From Streptomyces tuirus (lineage in GTDB: Bacteria > Actinomycetota > Actinomycetes > Streptomycetales > Streptomycetaceae): DNA of 64,000 nt. Shown here piece after piece: positions 48,110-55,998 of the stretch. Position 1 is the first letter of the stretch. Each line of letters opens with the position of its first letter. The stretch lies in contig NZ_AP023439.1 of the NCBI RefSeq assembly GCF_014701095.1, positions 4,886,001 to 4,950,000 of the forward strand, in the 5' to 3' direction. The translations under genes and the position numbers were made by a program. The notes beneath the pieces are model-generated. The model was not told the DNA's origin, made no database searches, and saw nothing but the letters and a program-made list of their open reading frames with translations.

Positions 48110-49693
48110 TCACTCCTGGTGCGGTGGTGCGGATTGCGTTCGTTGCTCCCGGACACTTCGCCGCTCACGGGCCCGTCGGATGCGCGAGGCGCTCCGGCGT
48201 CCGCTCGTGCCCTCGGACGCCGCCCGCGCGATGTTGCGCGCCATGCCGCCGAACACGGCGGAGTGGAACGGGGCGACGCTCCACCAGTAGGCGTGGCCCA
48301 GCAGGCCGCGCGGGTGGAACAGGGCGCGCTGCCGGTAGCGGGTGCGGCCCGCCTCGTCGGTCTCGGCGTACATCTCCAGCCAGGCGAGGCCGGGCAGCCG
48401 CATCTCGGCGCGCAGCCGCAGCAGGTGACCCGGTTCGATCTCCTCGACCCGCCAGAAGTCCAGCGAGTCGCCGACCCTCAGCCGCTCGGTGTCCCGCCGT
48501 CCGCGGCGCAGCCCGACCCCACCCGCGAACCGGTCGAGCCAGCCCCGGACCGCCCAGGCCGGCGGGGAGGAGTACCAGCCGTTGTCGCCGCCGATGCCCT
48601 CGACCACCTTCCACAGCTCGGCCCGGGACGCGTCGACCGACCGCTGCCGTTCGTCCTGGTAGAGACTGCCGCCCGCCCAGTCGGGGTCGGTGGGCAGCGG
48701 GTCGCTGGGCGCCCCGGGCACCGAGGCGGAGGACCAGCGCGTGGAGACCTGCGCCTGGCGCACCCGGCGCAGCGCCAGGGCCAGCGCCTCGTCGAACGGC
48801 AGCGGCCGGCCCGGGAGGTCGGGCACGTACCGGGCGATGTCGTGCTCGTGGCAGACGACCTCGTGCCGCAGCGACTCCGTCAGCGGACGGGCGAGCGAGG
48901 CGGGCACCGGCGTGACCAGGCCGACCCAGTGGCTGGACAGCCGTGGCGTGAGGACCGGCACCGGCACGATGAACCGCCGCGGCAGCCCGGCGACGGCGGC
49001 GTAGCGCAGCATCATGTCCCGGTAGGTGAGGACGTCCGGGCCGCCGATGTCGAAGGCCCGGTCGACGTCGTCCGGCATGGTGGCCGACCCGACGAGATAG
49101 CGCAGCACGTCCCGTACGCCGATGGGCTGGGTGCGGGTGTGCACCCAGCTGGGGGTGACCATGACGGGCAGGCGTTCGGTGAGGTAGCGCAGCATCTCGA
49201 ACGACGCCGAGCCCGAGCCGATGACGACGGCCGCGCGCAGCACGGTCGCGGGCACGGGCGAGTCGAGGAAGATCTCCCCCACCTCGGCCCGGGACCGCAG
49301 GTGCGGGGAGAGCTCCCCCTCGGGGACGTCACGCGGCGTCAGTCCGCCGAGGTACACGATCCGCCGTACGCCGGCCGCCCGGGCCTGCTCGGCGAAGATC
49401 CGGGCGGCGGCGCGGTCGGTGTCCTCGAACCGGGAGCCGGAGCCCAGGGCGTGCACCAGGTAGTAGGCGACATCCACCCCGCGCATCGCCGAGGCGACCG
49501 ACTCCGGGTCCGTGACGTCCCCCCGGACCGCCTCGGCGTGCGCGGCCCAGGGGTGGTCGCGGAGCTTGCCGGGGGAGCGGGCGAGGCACCGGACGCGGTG
49601 GCCCTCCTGAAGCAGTTCCGGCACCAGGCGCCCGCCGATGTAGCCGGACGCCCCGGTGACCAGGCAGTGCAGCCGCCGCCCGTCCGTCGTCAT
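48110..49693 (-). CDS. SDR-family NAD(P)-binding protein with DUF2867 domain
   Basis: The 527-residue protein has an atypical SDR domain with LVTGASGYIGGRLVPELLQEG, AYYLVHALGSG and RIVYLGGL. The last 170 residues form a DUF2867 (START-like) domain (GWYSSPPAWAVRGWLDRF, YAYWWSVAPFHSAVFGGMARN-like). It starts the operon with phr. ATG 49693 has GGAGG eight bases upstream, better than the GTG at 49717. The substrate is unknown; homologues accompany photolyases in crt clusters. Confidence 0.85.
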   Translation of the reverse strand: MTTDGRRLHCLVTGASGYIGGRLVPELLQEGHRVRCLARSPGKLRDHPWAAHAEAVRGDVTDPESVASAMRGVDVAYYLVHALGSGSRFEDTDRAAARIFAEQARAAGVRRIVYLGGLTPRDVPEGELSPHLRSRAEVGEIFLDSPVPATVLRAAVVIGSGSASFEMLRYLTERLPVMVTPSWVHTRTQPIGVRDVLRYLVGSATMPDDVDRAFDIGGPDVLTYRDMMLRYAAVAGLPRRFIVPVPVLTPRLSSHWVGLVTPVPASLARPLTESLRHEVVCHEHDIARYVPDLPGRPLPFDEALALALRRVRQAQVSTRWSSASVPGAPSDPLPTDPDWAGGSLYQDERQRSVDASRAELWKVVEGIGGDNGWYSSPPAWAVRGWLDRFAGGVGLRRGRRDTERLRVGDSLDFWRVEEIEPGHLLRLRAEMRLPGLAWLEMYAETDEAGRTRYRQRALFHPRGLLGHAYWWSVAPFHSAVFGGMARNIARAASEGTSGRRSASRIRRARERRSVREQRTQSAPPHQE

Positions 49694-49758
49694 GGTCGTG
49701 CCTCCGTCCTCCGACACCGTCGCCGTGCTGTCGGATCACGGCCGGCCCTGACGCGAAC

Positions 49759-49787
49759 ACTTCCCGCCCGGGCCCCTCGGCGGATGC
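49759..49787 (-). promoter_or_regulatory. Candidate LitS promoter of the SDR-phr operon
   Basis: On the minus strand GCATCCGCC (49787-49779) and GGGAAGT (49765-49759) are separated by exactly 13 bp, a slightly diverged copy of the crtY and crtE promoter pair. It lies 66 bp before the SDR start codon. Confidence 0.55.
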
Positions 49788-49942
49788 ACGACACCCGGCA
49801 GCACCGGCACGATGACCGTCCGGTCCCGGGCGGCTGGGTGCCCGTACGGGCAGGGGCCGGACTCGTACGAGCCCGGCCCCTGCGTTCAGTCGCTGCGGTC
49901 ACCGGGGAGCAGGCCGGGCGTCACCGGCCCGGCGCCCCGCGC

Positions 49943-50164
49943 TCAGCCGGTGGAGGCCTGTTCCAGTACCTCCACCGGCAGGGCCCCACCCGCACCGATC
50001 ACCTCGATGCCGAGCAGCCGCCCCGACGCGTCCACGTCGAGGAACACCTCGGCGTCCGCCCCGACCCCGTCGACGGGGATCTGCCGGACGGCGGCGCCGT
50101 CCGCGACGTGCGCGACGAGAGAGACATACGCGGTGTCGTTCTCGCGGTCGTAGTCGATGTGCAT
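49943..50164 (-). CDS. DUF2283 family protein
   Basis: The 73-residue protein has the DUF2283 pattern: MHIDYDRENDTAYVSLVAH and VFLDVDASGRLLGIEVIGA. The family is small and of unknown function, and is often next to DUF4258-type toxin-like genes. Here a broken DUF4258 fragment ends 22 bp upstream on the same strand, so this may be the surviving partner of a dead module. Confidence 0.85.
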   Translation of the reverse strand: MHIDYDRENDTAYVSLVAHVADGAAVRQIPVDGVGADAEVFLDVDASGRLLGIEVIGAGGALPVEVLEQASTG

Positions 50165-50186
50165 GCTTCGCCTCTCGGGAACGGGC

Positions 50187-50411
50187 TCAGTTGCGGCCGA
50201 CGGACACGACGTTGCCGGCCTTGTTGATCACGACCCAGATCTTTCCGGTGGTGTACTTCTACGTGCCCGGCGACTTGCCCTTGGTCTTCTTGCCGGTCTT
50301 CACCGTACGCGCGACCATCTCCTGGCTGATGCCGCGCTGGGCCATGCGCTGGGCCGCGTGCTTGGAGATGCTCTTGACGCCCTGGGAGAGCAGCAACCGC
50401 CCGGCGACGGC
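50187..50411 (-). pseudogene. Remnant of a DUF4258-type toxin domain, internal stop
   Basis: On the minus strand the frame reads VKSISKHAAQRMAQRGISQE and MVARTVKTGKKTKGKSPGT, then an in-frame TAG at 50259-50261, and continues KYTTGKIWVVINKAGNVVSV to the stop at 50187. The pattern is that of DUF4258 domains at the ends of polymorphic toxins. The fragment has lost its 5' part (in-frame TGA at 50412-50414), with the histidine kinase promoter region next to it. One base change would repair the TAG to a tyrosine codon. Confidence 0.7.
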
Positions 50412-50478
50412 TCAACCGGGTGCAGGCGGCGGTGGTAGCGGACCGGGCGGACCTGGTCGGCACGGGACCGGGGCCGCG

Positions 50479-51675
50479 ATGAGCGGAGTACCGGCGTCCG
50501 CTCTGCCCTCGGTCGCGCCAGGGGGCGACGGGCCGCAGGCCCCCGCTGCCCTACGGCGGTTCGCCTCCGGGGCGCTGCCGGTGCTGGTCGCCCTGGTGGA
50601 CGGACTGGTGGTCAACGGCCTCACCCCGGGACACGGGACGTGGCTGGCGCTGGTCGCCGCCGGTGCGCTGCTGCTGCGGCGCCCGGCTCCCGAGGTCGCC
50701 GTGCTCGCCGGCCTGCCCGGGCTGTACCTCGGACACATCGCCTTCGCCCCGCTGATCGCGCTCTACTGCGTCGCCGTCCGGCGCGGGCACGCCCTCGTCG
50801 GCGTGGCAGGCGCGGCGGCGGTCGCGGTGGCGTGGTTCCTGCCCCACCCGGCGGCCGGCGTCTCCTCCCTCGCCCTCGACCGGGAGACCGCGCTGCTGGC
50901 CCTGGACTGCTGCGGGGTGGCGGCGGGCGTCGTCGTCCTCGGCCGGTCGGTCCGTTCGCGGCAGGAGCGCCTGCGGGCGGCGATGGAGCGGCGGGCCTGG
51001 GAGAACCAGGTCCTGACCGAACGGGTGCTGGCCACCGAACGCAACCGGCTGGCCCGGGAGATGCACGACATCGTCGCCCACAAGGTGAGCCTGATCAGCC
51101 TCCAGGCCGGTGCGCTGCAGGTGGGCCGGCCCGGAGACACGGACGTGCGGACGACGGCCCGCACGATCCACGAACTGTCGGTCCAGACTCTCACCGAACT
51201 GCGCCATCTCGTGGGGGTGTTGCGCACGGCGGGAGACCCGGGCGCACAGGGCGCCCCGGGGGCCGGACTGGCCGGTCTCACGGACCTGGTCCGCGACAGC
51301 GGCCTGACGGTGGACCTCGACGTGTCGGTCCCTCCGCTCCCGGTGCCGGAGCCGGTCGAACGCGCCGCGTACCGCACGGTGCAGGAGGCGCTGACCAACA
51401 TCCGCAAGCACGCCCCGGGCGCGCGGGCGCGGGTACGGGTGCGCTGCGCGGCCGGCCTGCACGTCGAGGTGCACAACACCGCCCCCGGCCACCGCCCCGC
51501 CGGGCCGGCCCTCCTCGGCGGCGGCCACGGCCTGGTGGGCCTGCGCGAACGGGCACACCTGCTGGGCGGCGCCTTCCACGCGGCCCCCACGCCCGACGGC
51601 GGCTTCACGGTGAAGGCGGTCTTCCCGGTGGGGTGGACGGGCACGCGTCATGGCACGGGGACGTCCGCGATGTAG
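50479..51675 (+). CDS. NarL-type sensor histidine kinase, orphan
   Basis: The 398-residue protein has about five N-terminal membrane segments in residues 25-160, a coiled HAMP-like linker, and the HisKA_3 dimerisation motif REMHDIVAHKVSLISLQAG near residue 195. The ATPase domain shows QEALTNIRKHAPG and GHGLVGLRERAHLLGG. This subfamily normally lies next to a LuxR-type response regulator. None is found here; the adjacent 330 bases hold only a frameshifted, unrelated remnant. Its partner must be elsewhere or lost. Confidence 0.88.
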   Translation: MSGVPASALPSVAPGGDGPQAPAALRRFASGALPVLVALVDGLVVNGLTPGHGTWLALVAAGALLLRRPAPEVAVLAGLPGLYLGHIAFAPLIALYCVAVRRGHALVGVAGAAAVAVAWFLPHPAAGVSSLALDRETALLALDCCGVAAGVVVLGRSVRSRQERLRAAMERRAWENQVLTERVLATERNRLAREMHDIVAHKVSLISLQAGALQVGRPGDTDVRTTARTIHELSVQTLTELRHLVGVLRTAGDPGAQGAPGAGLAGLTDLVRDSGLTVDLDVSVPPLPVPEPVERAAYRTVQEALTNIRKHAPGARARVRVRCAAGLHVEVHNTAPGHRPAGPALLGGGHGLVGLRERAHLLGGAFHAAPTPDGGFTVKAVFPVGWTGTRHGTGTSAM

Positions 51676-51939
51676 GCGTCCTCGCTCGGCGGACCGTCAG
51701 TCGGCGTCGCCCGGAACTTGCGTGCCACCGCCCCCGCCTGACAGGCCGACAGGCCGACAGGCCCAGCGTCTCCTCCAGCTCCTCGCGGACGAGCCCACCG
51801 CCCCGTCCGCGAGGAGCGCCGAACGGCCGGAGCCGCCGCCGAGAACACCGTGCCCGCGCGGACCTTCGATGCCCAGGGCCGTCAACGGGTTCGCCGCCCG
51901 TACCGCCGCGTACATCGACCACATTCCGCCCCCGATGCC
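51648..51939 (-). pseudogene. Frameshifted small gene remnant, 8-bp repeat expansion
   Basis: On the minus strand coding-like sequence starts near MWSMYAAVRAANPLTALGI (about 51922). It shifts frame near LLADGAVG and runs as LVREELEETLGLSA. It shifts again inside a three-copy GACAGGCC repeat (51740-51763, plus strand) to end CQAGAVARKFRATPTDGPPS, then EDAYIADVPVP and a stop at 51648. Removing one 8-bp copy joins the last two frames exactly. I do not recognise the family. All frames here have high GC, so the reconstruction is tentative. Confidence 0.4.
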
Positions 51940-52007
51940 CCGCCCCCTACGATGCGCCCAGCCGTACGACGGACCCGCCCACCGCCTCAGCCAGGAGCAC
52001 CGCACCC

Positions 52008-53150
52008 GTGTCGATACCCCCGCCCCCCGGGAACCAGCGGCCCCCGGACCCGTACGGCCCGCCTCCGGCCGACGGGCCGCAGACCTACCGTCCCTACGGC
52101 CCCGCGGGGCGTCCGTACGGCACCCCCGTCTCCGTCAACGCCCTGGCCGTCGCCGCCCTCGTGCTCGGCGTCCTCTGCTTCCTGCCCGCCGCGGGCCTCG
52201 TGCTGGGGCTGATCGCGCTGTGGCAGATCCGGCGGTCCGGGCAGAGCGGGCGGGGCCTGGCGATCGCGGGGGCCGTGCTGTCGGTCGTCGGGATCGTGCT
52301 GTGGGTGGCCGTGCTGTCCACGGGCGCCGCGTCCGAGGTCTGGGAGGGGGTCAAGGACGGGGCGCGGCGGGGCAACGAGGTCCTGTCGCTGGACAAGGGC
52401 GACTGCTTCGACGCGCCCGGCGGGCTGGAGGGGGACACCTACGACGTCGACCGGGTGCCGTGCGAGGGCCGGCACGACGCCGAGGTGTTCGCGGTCGTCA
52501 GGCTGCCCGGCGGTGCCTTCCCGGGCGAGGGGAAGATCACCGACATCGCCGACGAGAAGTGCTACGCCCTCCAGGACCAGTACGCGATGGACACCTGGGC
52601 GATGCCGGCCGATGTCGACGTGTACTACCTGCTGCCGTCCAGGATGAGCTGGCGTTACGGGGACCGCGCGATCACCTGCCTCTTCGGCGACACGGAGGCG
52701 CAGGTCAAGCTGACCGGTTCGCTGCGCACCGACCCCACCACCCTCGACACCGACCAGGTCGTCTTCCTGTCGACCGCCAACGCTCTCGACACGGCGCTCT
52801 ACGAGGAGCCCGAGAAGAGCCCCGAGGACGACCTCGCCGCCCACCGGGCCTGGGCCGGCCAGGTCCACGACGTGCTCGGCGAGCAGATCGAGGCCCTGCG
52901 CGGGCACTCCTGGCCGGCCGGCGCCCGTGGGCCCCTCGCCGGCCTGGCCGGGGAGATGGAGGACGCCCGCGAGGAGTGGCGCAGGGCGAGCACCGCACGC
53001 GACGTGGACACCTACTTCGCGCACTACGACAAGGCGTACGGATCCGTGGACGGCCCGGCGACCGTCACGGCGCGCAAGGCCCTCGGTCTGGCGGCGACGC
53101 CGCCCGCCTCCGGGGAGGACGAGCCGGGCACCTCCGAAGCGCAGGTGTGA
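52008..53150 (+). CDS. DUF4190 / septum-formation-like membrane protein
   Basis: The 380-residue protein has a Pro/Tyr/Gly-rich N-terminus (PPDPYGPPPADGPQ). Two membrane segments form the DUF4190 unit (ALAVAALVLGVLCFLPAAGL, LAIAGAVLSVVGIVLWVAV). An extracellular septum-formation-type domain follows (LDKGDCFDAPGG, VDRVPCEGRHDAEVFAVV, ITDIADEKCY). GTG 52008 has AGGAG about ten bases upstream; the long frame before it is a shadow of the kinase gene. Confidence 0.85.
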   Translation: MSIPPPPGNQRPPDPYGPPPADGPQTYRPYGPAGRPYGTPVSVNALAVAALVLGVLCFLPAAGLVLGLIALWQIRRSGQSGRGLAIAGAVLSVVGIVLWVAVLSTGAASEVWEGVKDGARRGNEVLSLDKGDCFDAPGGLEGDTYDVDRVPCEGRHDAEVFAVVRLPGGAFPGEGKITDIADEKCYALQDQYAMDTWAMPADVDVYYLLPSRMSWRYGDRAITCLFGDTEAQVKLTGSLRTDPTTLDTDQVVFLSTANALDTALYEEPEKSPEDDLAAHRAWAGQVHDVLGEQIEALRGHSWPAGARGPLAGLAGEMEDAREEWRRASTARDVDTYFAHYDKAYGSVDGPATVTARKALGLAATPPASGEDEPGTSEAQV

Positions 53151-53297
53151 CGGCGGCCATAGCGGGGAGAAACTGCCTGCGTAAAGCCCTCAGGGCCGCT
53201 GTGTCATCACATCGAGTGATTCTCTGGCCTTTGCTTGCACCGCACAACCTACGGTTGCCAGGCTGTTGCTGTCTGTACAACCTGATGGGAGCGGCCA

Positions 53298-54050
53298 GTG
53301 ACATTCGGTGAGCAGCCGGCGTACCTGCGCGTCGCGGGTGATCTACGCAAGAAGATCGTCGACGGTCAGCTGCCACCGCACACCCGCCTCCCCTCCCAGG
53401 CCAGAATCCGCCAGGAGTACGGGGTCTCGGACACGGTCGCGCTGGAGGCCCGCAAGGTCCTCATGGCGGAAGGCCTGGTCGAGGGCCGCTCCGGCTCGGG
53501 GACGTATGTGCGCGAGCGGCCCGTGCCCCGGCGCATCGCCCGCTCCGGCTACCGTCCGACCGGAGGCGCCACGCCGTTCCGCCAGGAGCAGGCCGACGGC
53601 GAGGGTCGCGGCACCTGGGAGTCGAGCAGCGAGCAGTCCGAGGCGAGCGTCGCGGTCGCCGAGCGGCTGGGCATCGAGCCGGGCGAGCGGGTCATGTGCA
53701 CGCGGTACCTCTACCGCGAGGCCGGCGAGGCGATGATGCTCTCCACGTCCTGGGAACCCCTCACCGTCACGGGGCGTACGCCCGTGATGCTGCCGGAGGA
53801 GGGCCCGGTCGGCGGCATGGGCGTCGTCGAGCGCATGCGCGCCATCGACGTGATCGTGGACAACGTCACCGAGGAGGTCGGCGCCCGCCCCGGCCTCGCC
53901 GAGGAGCTGCTCGTCCTGGGCGGTGTGCCGGGCCATGTCGTCCTGGTCATCCAGCGCACGTTCTACGCCTCCGGGCGCCCCGTGGAGACGGCCGACGTGG
54001 TCGTCCCGGCCGATCGGTACCGGGTCGCCTACCACCTTCCGGTCAAGTAG
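53298..54050 (+). CDS. GntR-family (HutC type) transcriptional regulator
   Basis: The 250-residue protein has an N-terminal winged helix (PAYLRVAGDLRKKIVDGQLP, RLPSQARIRQEYGVSDTVAL, GLVEGRSGSGTYV) and a C-terminal UTRA ligand domain (RVMCTRYLYREAGEAMMLS, VVLVIQRTFYASGRPVETAD). The ligand is unknown. TTGCCA and TACAAC lie upstream at about 53255-53281 as a possible promoter. Confidence 0.9.
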   Translation: MTFGEQPAYLRVAGDLRKKIVDGQLPPHTRLPSQARIRQEYGVSDTVALEARKVLMAEGLVEGRSGSGTYVRERPVPRRIARSGYRPTGGATPFRQEQADGEGRGTWESSSEQSEASVAVAERLGIEPGERVMCTRYLYREAGEAMMLSTSWEPLTVTGRTPVMLPEEGPVGGMGVVERMRAIDVIVDNVTEEVGARPGLAEELLVLGGVPGHVVLVIQRTFYASGRPVETADVVVPADRYRVAYHLPVK

Positions 54051-54391
54051 CGACCGCTCACATCCGTCCCGCGGCGCGCACCCCGCGCGCCCCGCTCACA
54101 CGCTCGCCGTGCGGATGGCCGTGGGCGGGTGCGGCGCGTGCCTCGCGACCGGCCGTCGTTTGCCCAGGTCGACGGTCACATCTGCGGTATGCCCCGGACC
54201 GGTTGCGCCGAGGTGCGCCGACGGCGCGTTCGTGGGCGTGCGCCCCCTGAGTTCTGGCTGGTTGCGTACCTCTTTGTGAAAAGCCGTATTCGCTGCGTGA
54301 AGGTTAGGCGTAGGGTCGGGCATATGCGCATTGCGGTTTCCTTAGCGGGTGGGGCACGGCACAGGCCGCGGGTGGGAAGTGGAGGGGCGCG
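54051..54391. other. Gap after the GntR gene, no gene seen
   Basis: No convincing coding frame is present in 341 bases. A GCATATGC palindrome lies at 54320-54327 next to TAGGGT (54311-54316), probably part of the promoter of the small gene at 54392. Confidence 0.45.
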
Positions 54392-54586
54392 ATGAACGAC
54401 AGCACGGTCACTCTTCCCTGGCTCGTGATCCGAGAAGACGACAACGGCAACCGCTACCGCGTGGGCCGGTACGCGACCAGGGCCGAGGCCCAGAAGATCG
54501 CGGACAGCCTCGACGGTCGCGGCCACAAGCAGCTGTACTGGGTCGAGCGGCTCGGTCAGAGCGGGTCGGCCGTGGCCCACGACTGA
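54392..54586 (+). CDS. Small SPOR-like conserved protein
   Basis: The 64-residue protein (LPWLVIREDDNGNRYRVGRY, ATRAEAQKIADSLDGRG) is acidic/basic mixed and soluble. It resembles the SPOR-type or short conserved proteins of Streptomyces in which a beta strand is followed by an A-E-A-x-x-x-A-D-x-L helix. ATG has GGAGGGG at a proper distance. No function is known. Confidence 0.8.
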   Translation: MNDSTVTLPWLVIREDDNGNRYRVGRYATRAEAQKIADSLDGRGHKQLYWVERLGQSGSAVAHD

Positions 54587-54661
54587 CCGTCGTGACGGGG
54601 TGCACGACCGGCCGTCGTAATGGGGTACACGACCTGCCGTCGTGACGGGGTGCGCGACCGA
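54587..54661. repeat. 25-bp tandem repeat, three units
   Basis: Units at 54587-54611, 54612-54636 and 54637-54661 each begin CCGTCGTRAYGGGGTRC and end in a CGACC block, with three to five differences between copies. The fragment CCATCGCGC that follows begins a decayed fourth. The array begins directly after the stop codon of the 64-residue protein. The CCGTC-GT-GACGG core is itself a small palindrome. Confidence 0.85.
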
Positions 54662-54721
54662 CCATCGCGCAGGACCCGGCGAGGCCCCGGAGTCCCGGCG
54701 GGGCTCCCGTAGGCTCCCCGC

Positions 54722-55177
<456 letters not shown>

Positions 55178-55287
55178 AGCCCGCCGGAGGCGTGCGGCTC
55201 TCGTCGCACGGGCGAAAGCGCGCCCCCTACGCCTTTCGTGCCACAGTGCGCCGCCTCGCGCGATACTCCGCCCCGGATATCGGGTAT

Positions 55288-55746
55288 GTGCCCATTAACC
55301 CCATGAAACCGGACATGGGCGGGGCTCCTGCCTGGGAAGTGATCGGCGTGATCGACACCGAAGGTGACTGCGCCGAGTGGAGCTTTCCCGCCGACCCGGG
55401 TGCCGTGCGCACCGCCCGCCAGGCCGTGCGCGGCCAACTCCGGCGCTGGGGCCTCGAGAGCCTCGCCGACCTCGCCGCCCTGCTGGTGAGCGAGCTGGTC
55501 ACCAACGCCCTGCGGCATGCCACGGGCCCCATCGGGGTCCGCCTGGTACGCCCCTCCGGCCTGGGCGGCGTCCTCCGGGTCGAGGTCTCCGACCCGCTGC
55601 CGGACCCGCCCCGCGAGCGCGCCGCCCGCCCGGAGGACGAGAGCGGCCGCGGACTGTACCTGGTGGCCTCCTCCTCCCGCCGCTGGGGCACCCGGCCCGG
55701 CGCCGGGGGCAAGACCGTGTGGTTCGAACTCGCGGTGCCGGAGTGA
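55288..55746 (+). CDS. HATPase anti-sigma-type regulatory protein
   Basis: The product has 152 residues from GTG 55288; ATG 55303 is an alternative. It shows a single HATPase_c domain of RsbW/SpoIIAB type: FPADPGAVRTARQAVRGQL, LLVSELVTNALRHATG and DESGRGLYLVASSSRRWG. Such proteins bind sigma factors or phosphorylate anti-anti-sigma proteins. The next gene downstream encodes a PP2C phosphatase with a similar C-terminal ATPase domain. Confidence 0.82.
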   Translation: MPINPMKPDMGGAPAWEVIGVIDTEGDCAEWSFPADPGAVRTARQAVRGQLRRWGLESLADLAALLVSELVTNALRHATGPIGVRLVRPSGLGGVLRVEVSDPLPDPPRERAARPEDESGRGLYLVASSSRRWGTRPGAGGKTVWFELAVPE

Positions 55747-55998
55747 AAATCCGGTGTACGTACGTCTTACCGCTGTAGAGCGGATGGTTCAGGCCAGTGG
55801 CGGTTGCCGGCCGACGGGATTCGATGACGTGTTGCCTGGTTAGAAGACTGGAAGTGTTGTCACGGTCCGGACCGAAAACCATCGGGACCGTGCTGTGATC
55901 GTGAACACCGTGTTGTGCGGCACCGTAGTGCTGGATACTGCGGGCAGCCGCCCCCGGTGACCGGTGCCGGACGCGGTGAGCTGGAGGGGACGGTTCGC

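Noticed and set aside
33646-50478. Actinorhodin-like polyketide cluster expected by synteny
   Set aside because: No ketosynthase, chain-length factor or ACP gene is present; the interval holds carotenoid and light-regulation genes.
50640-53150. One 836-codon protein across the kinase and the DUF4190 gene
   Set aside because: The first 456 codons are out of frame with the kinase and have shadow composition; the real gene starts at 52008.
54587-54661. CRISPR-like repeats
   Set aside because: The 25-bp units are head to tail with no spacers.
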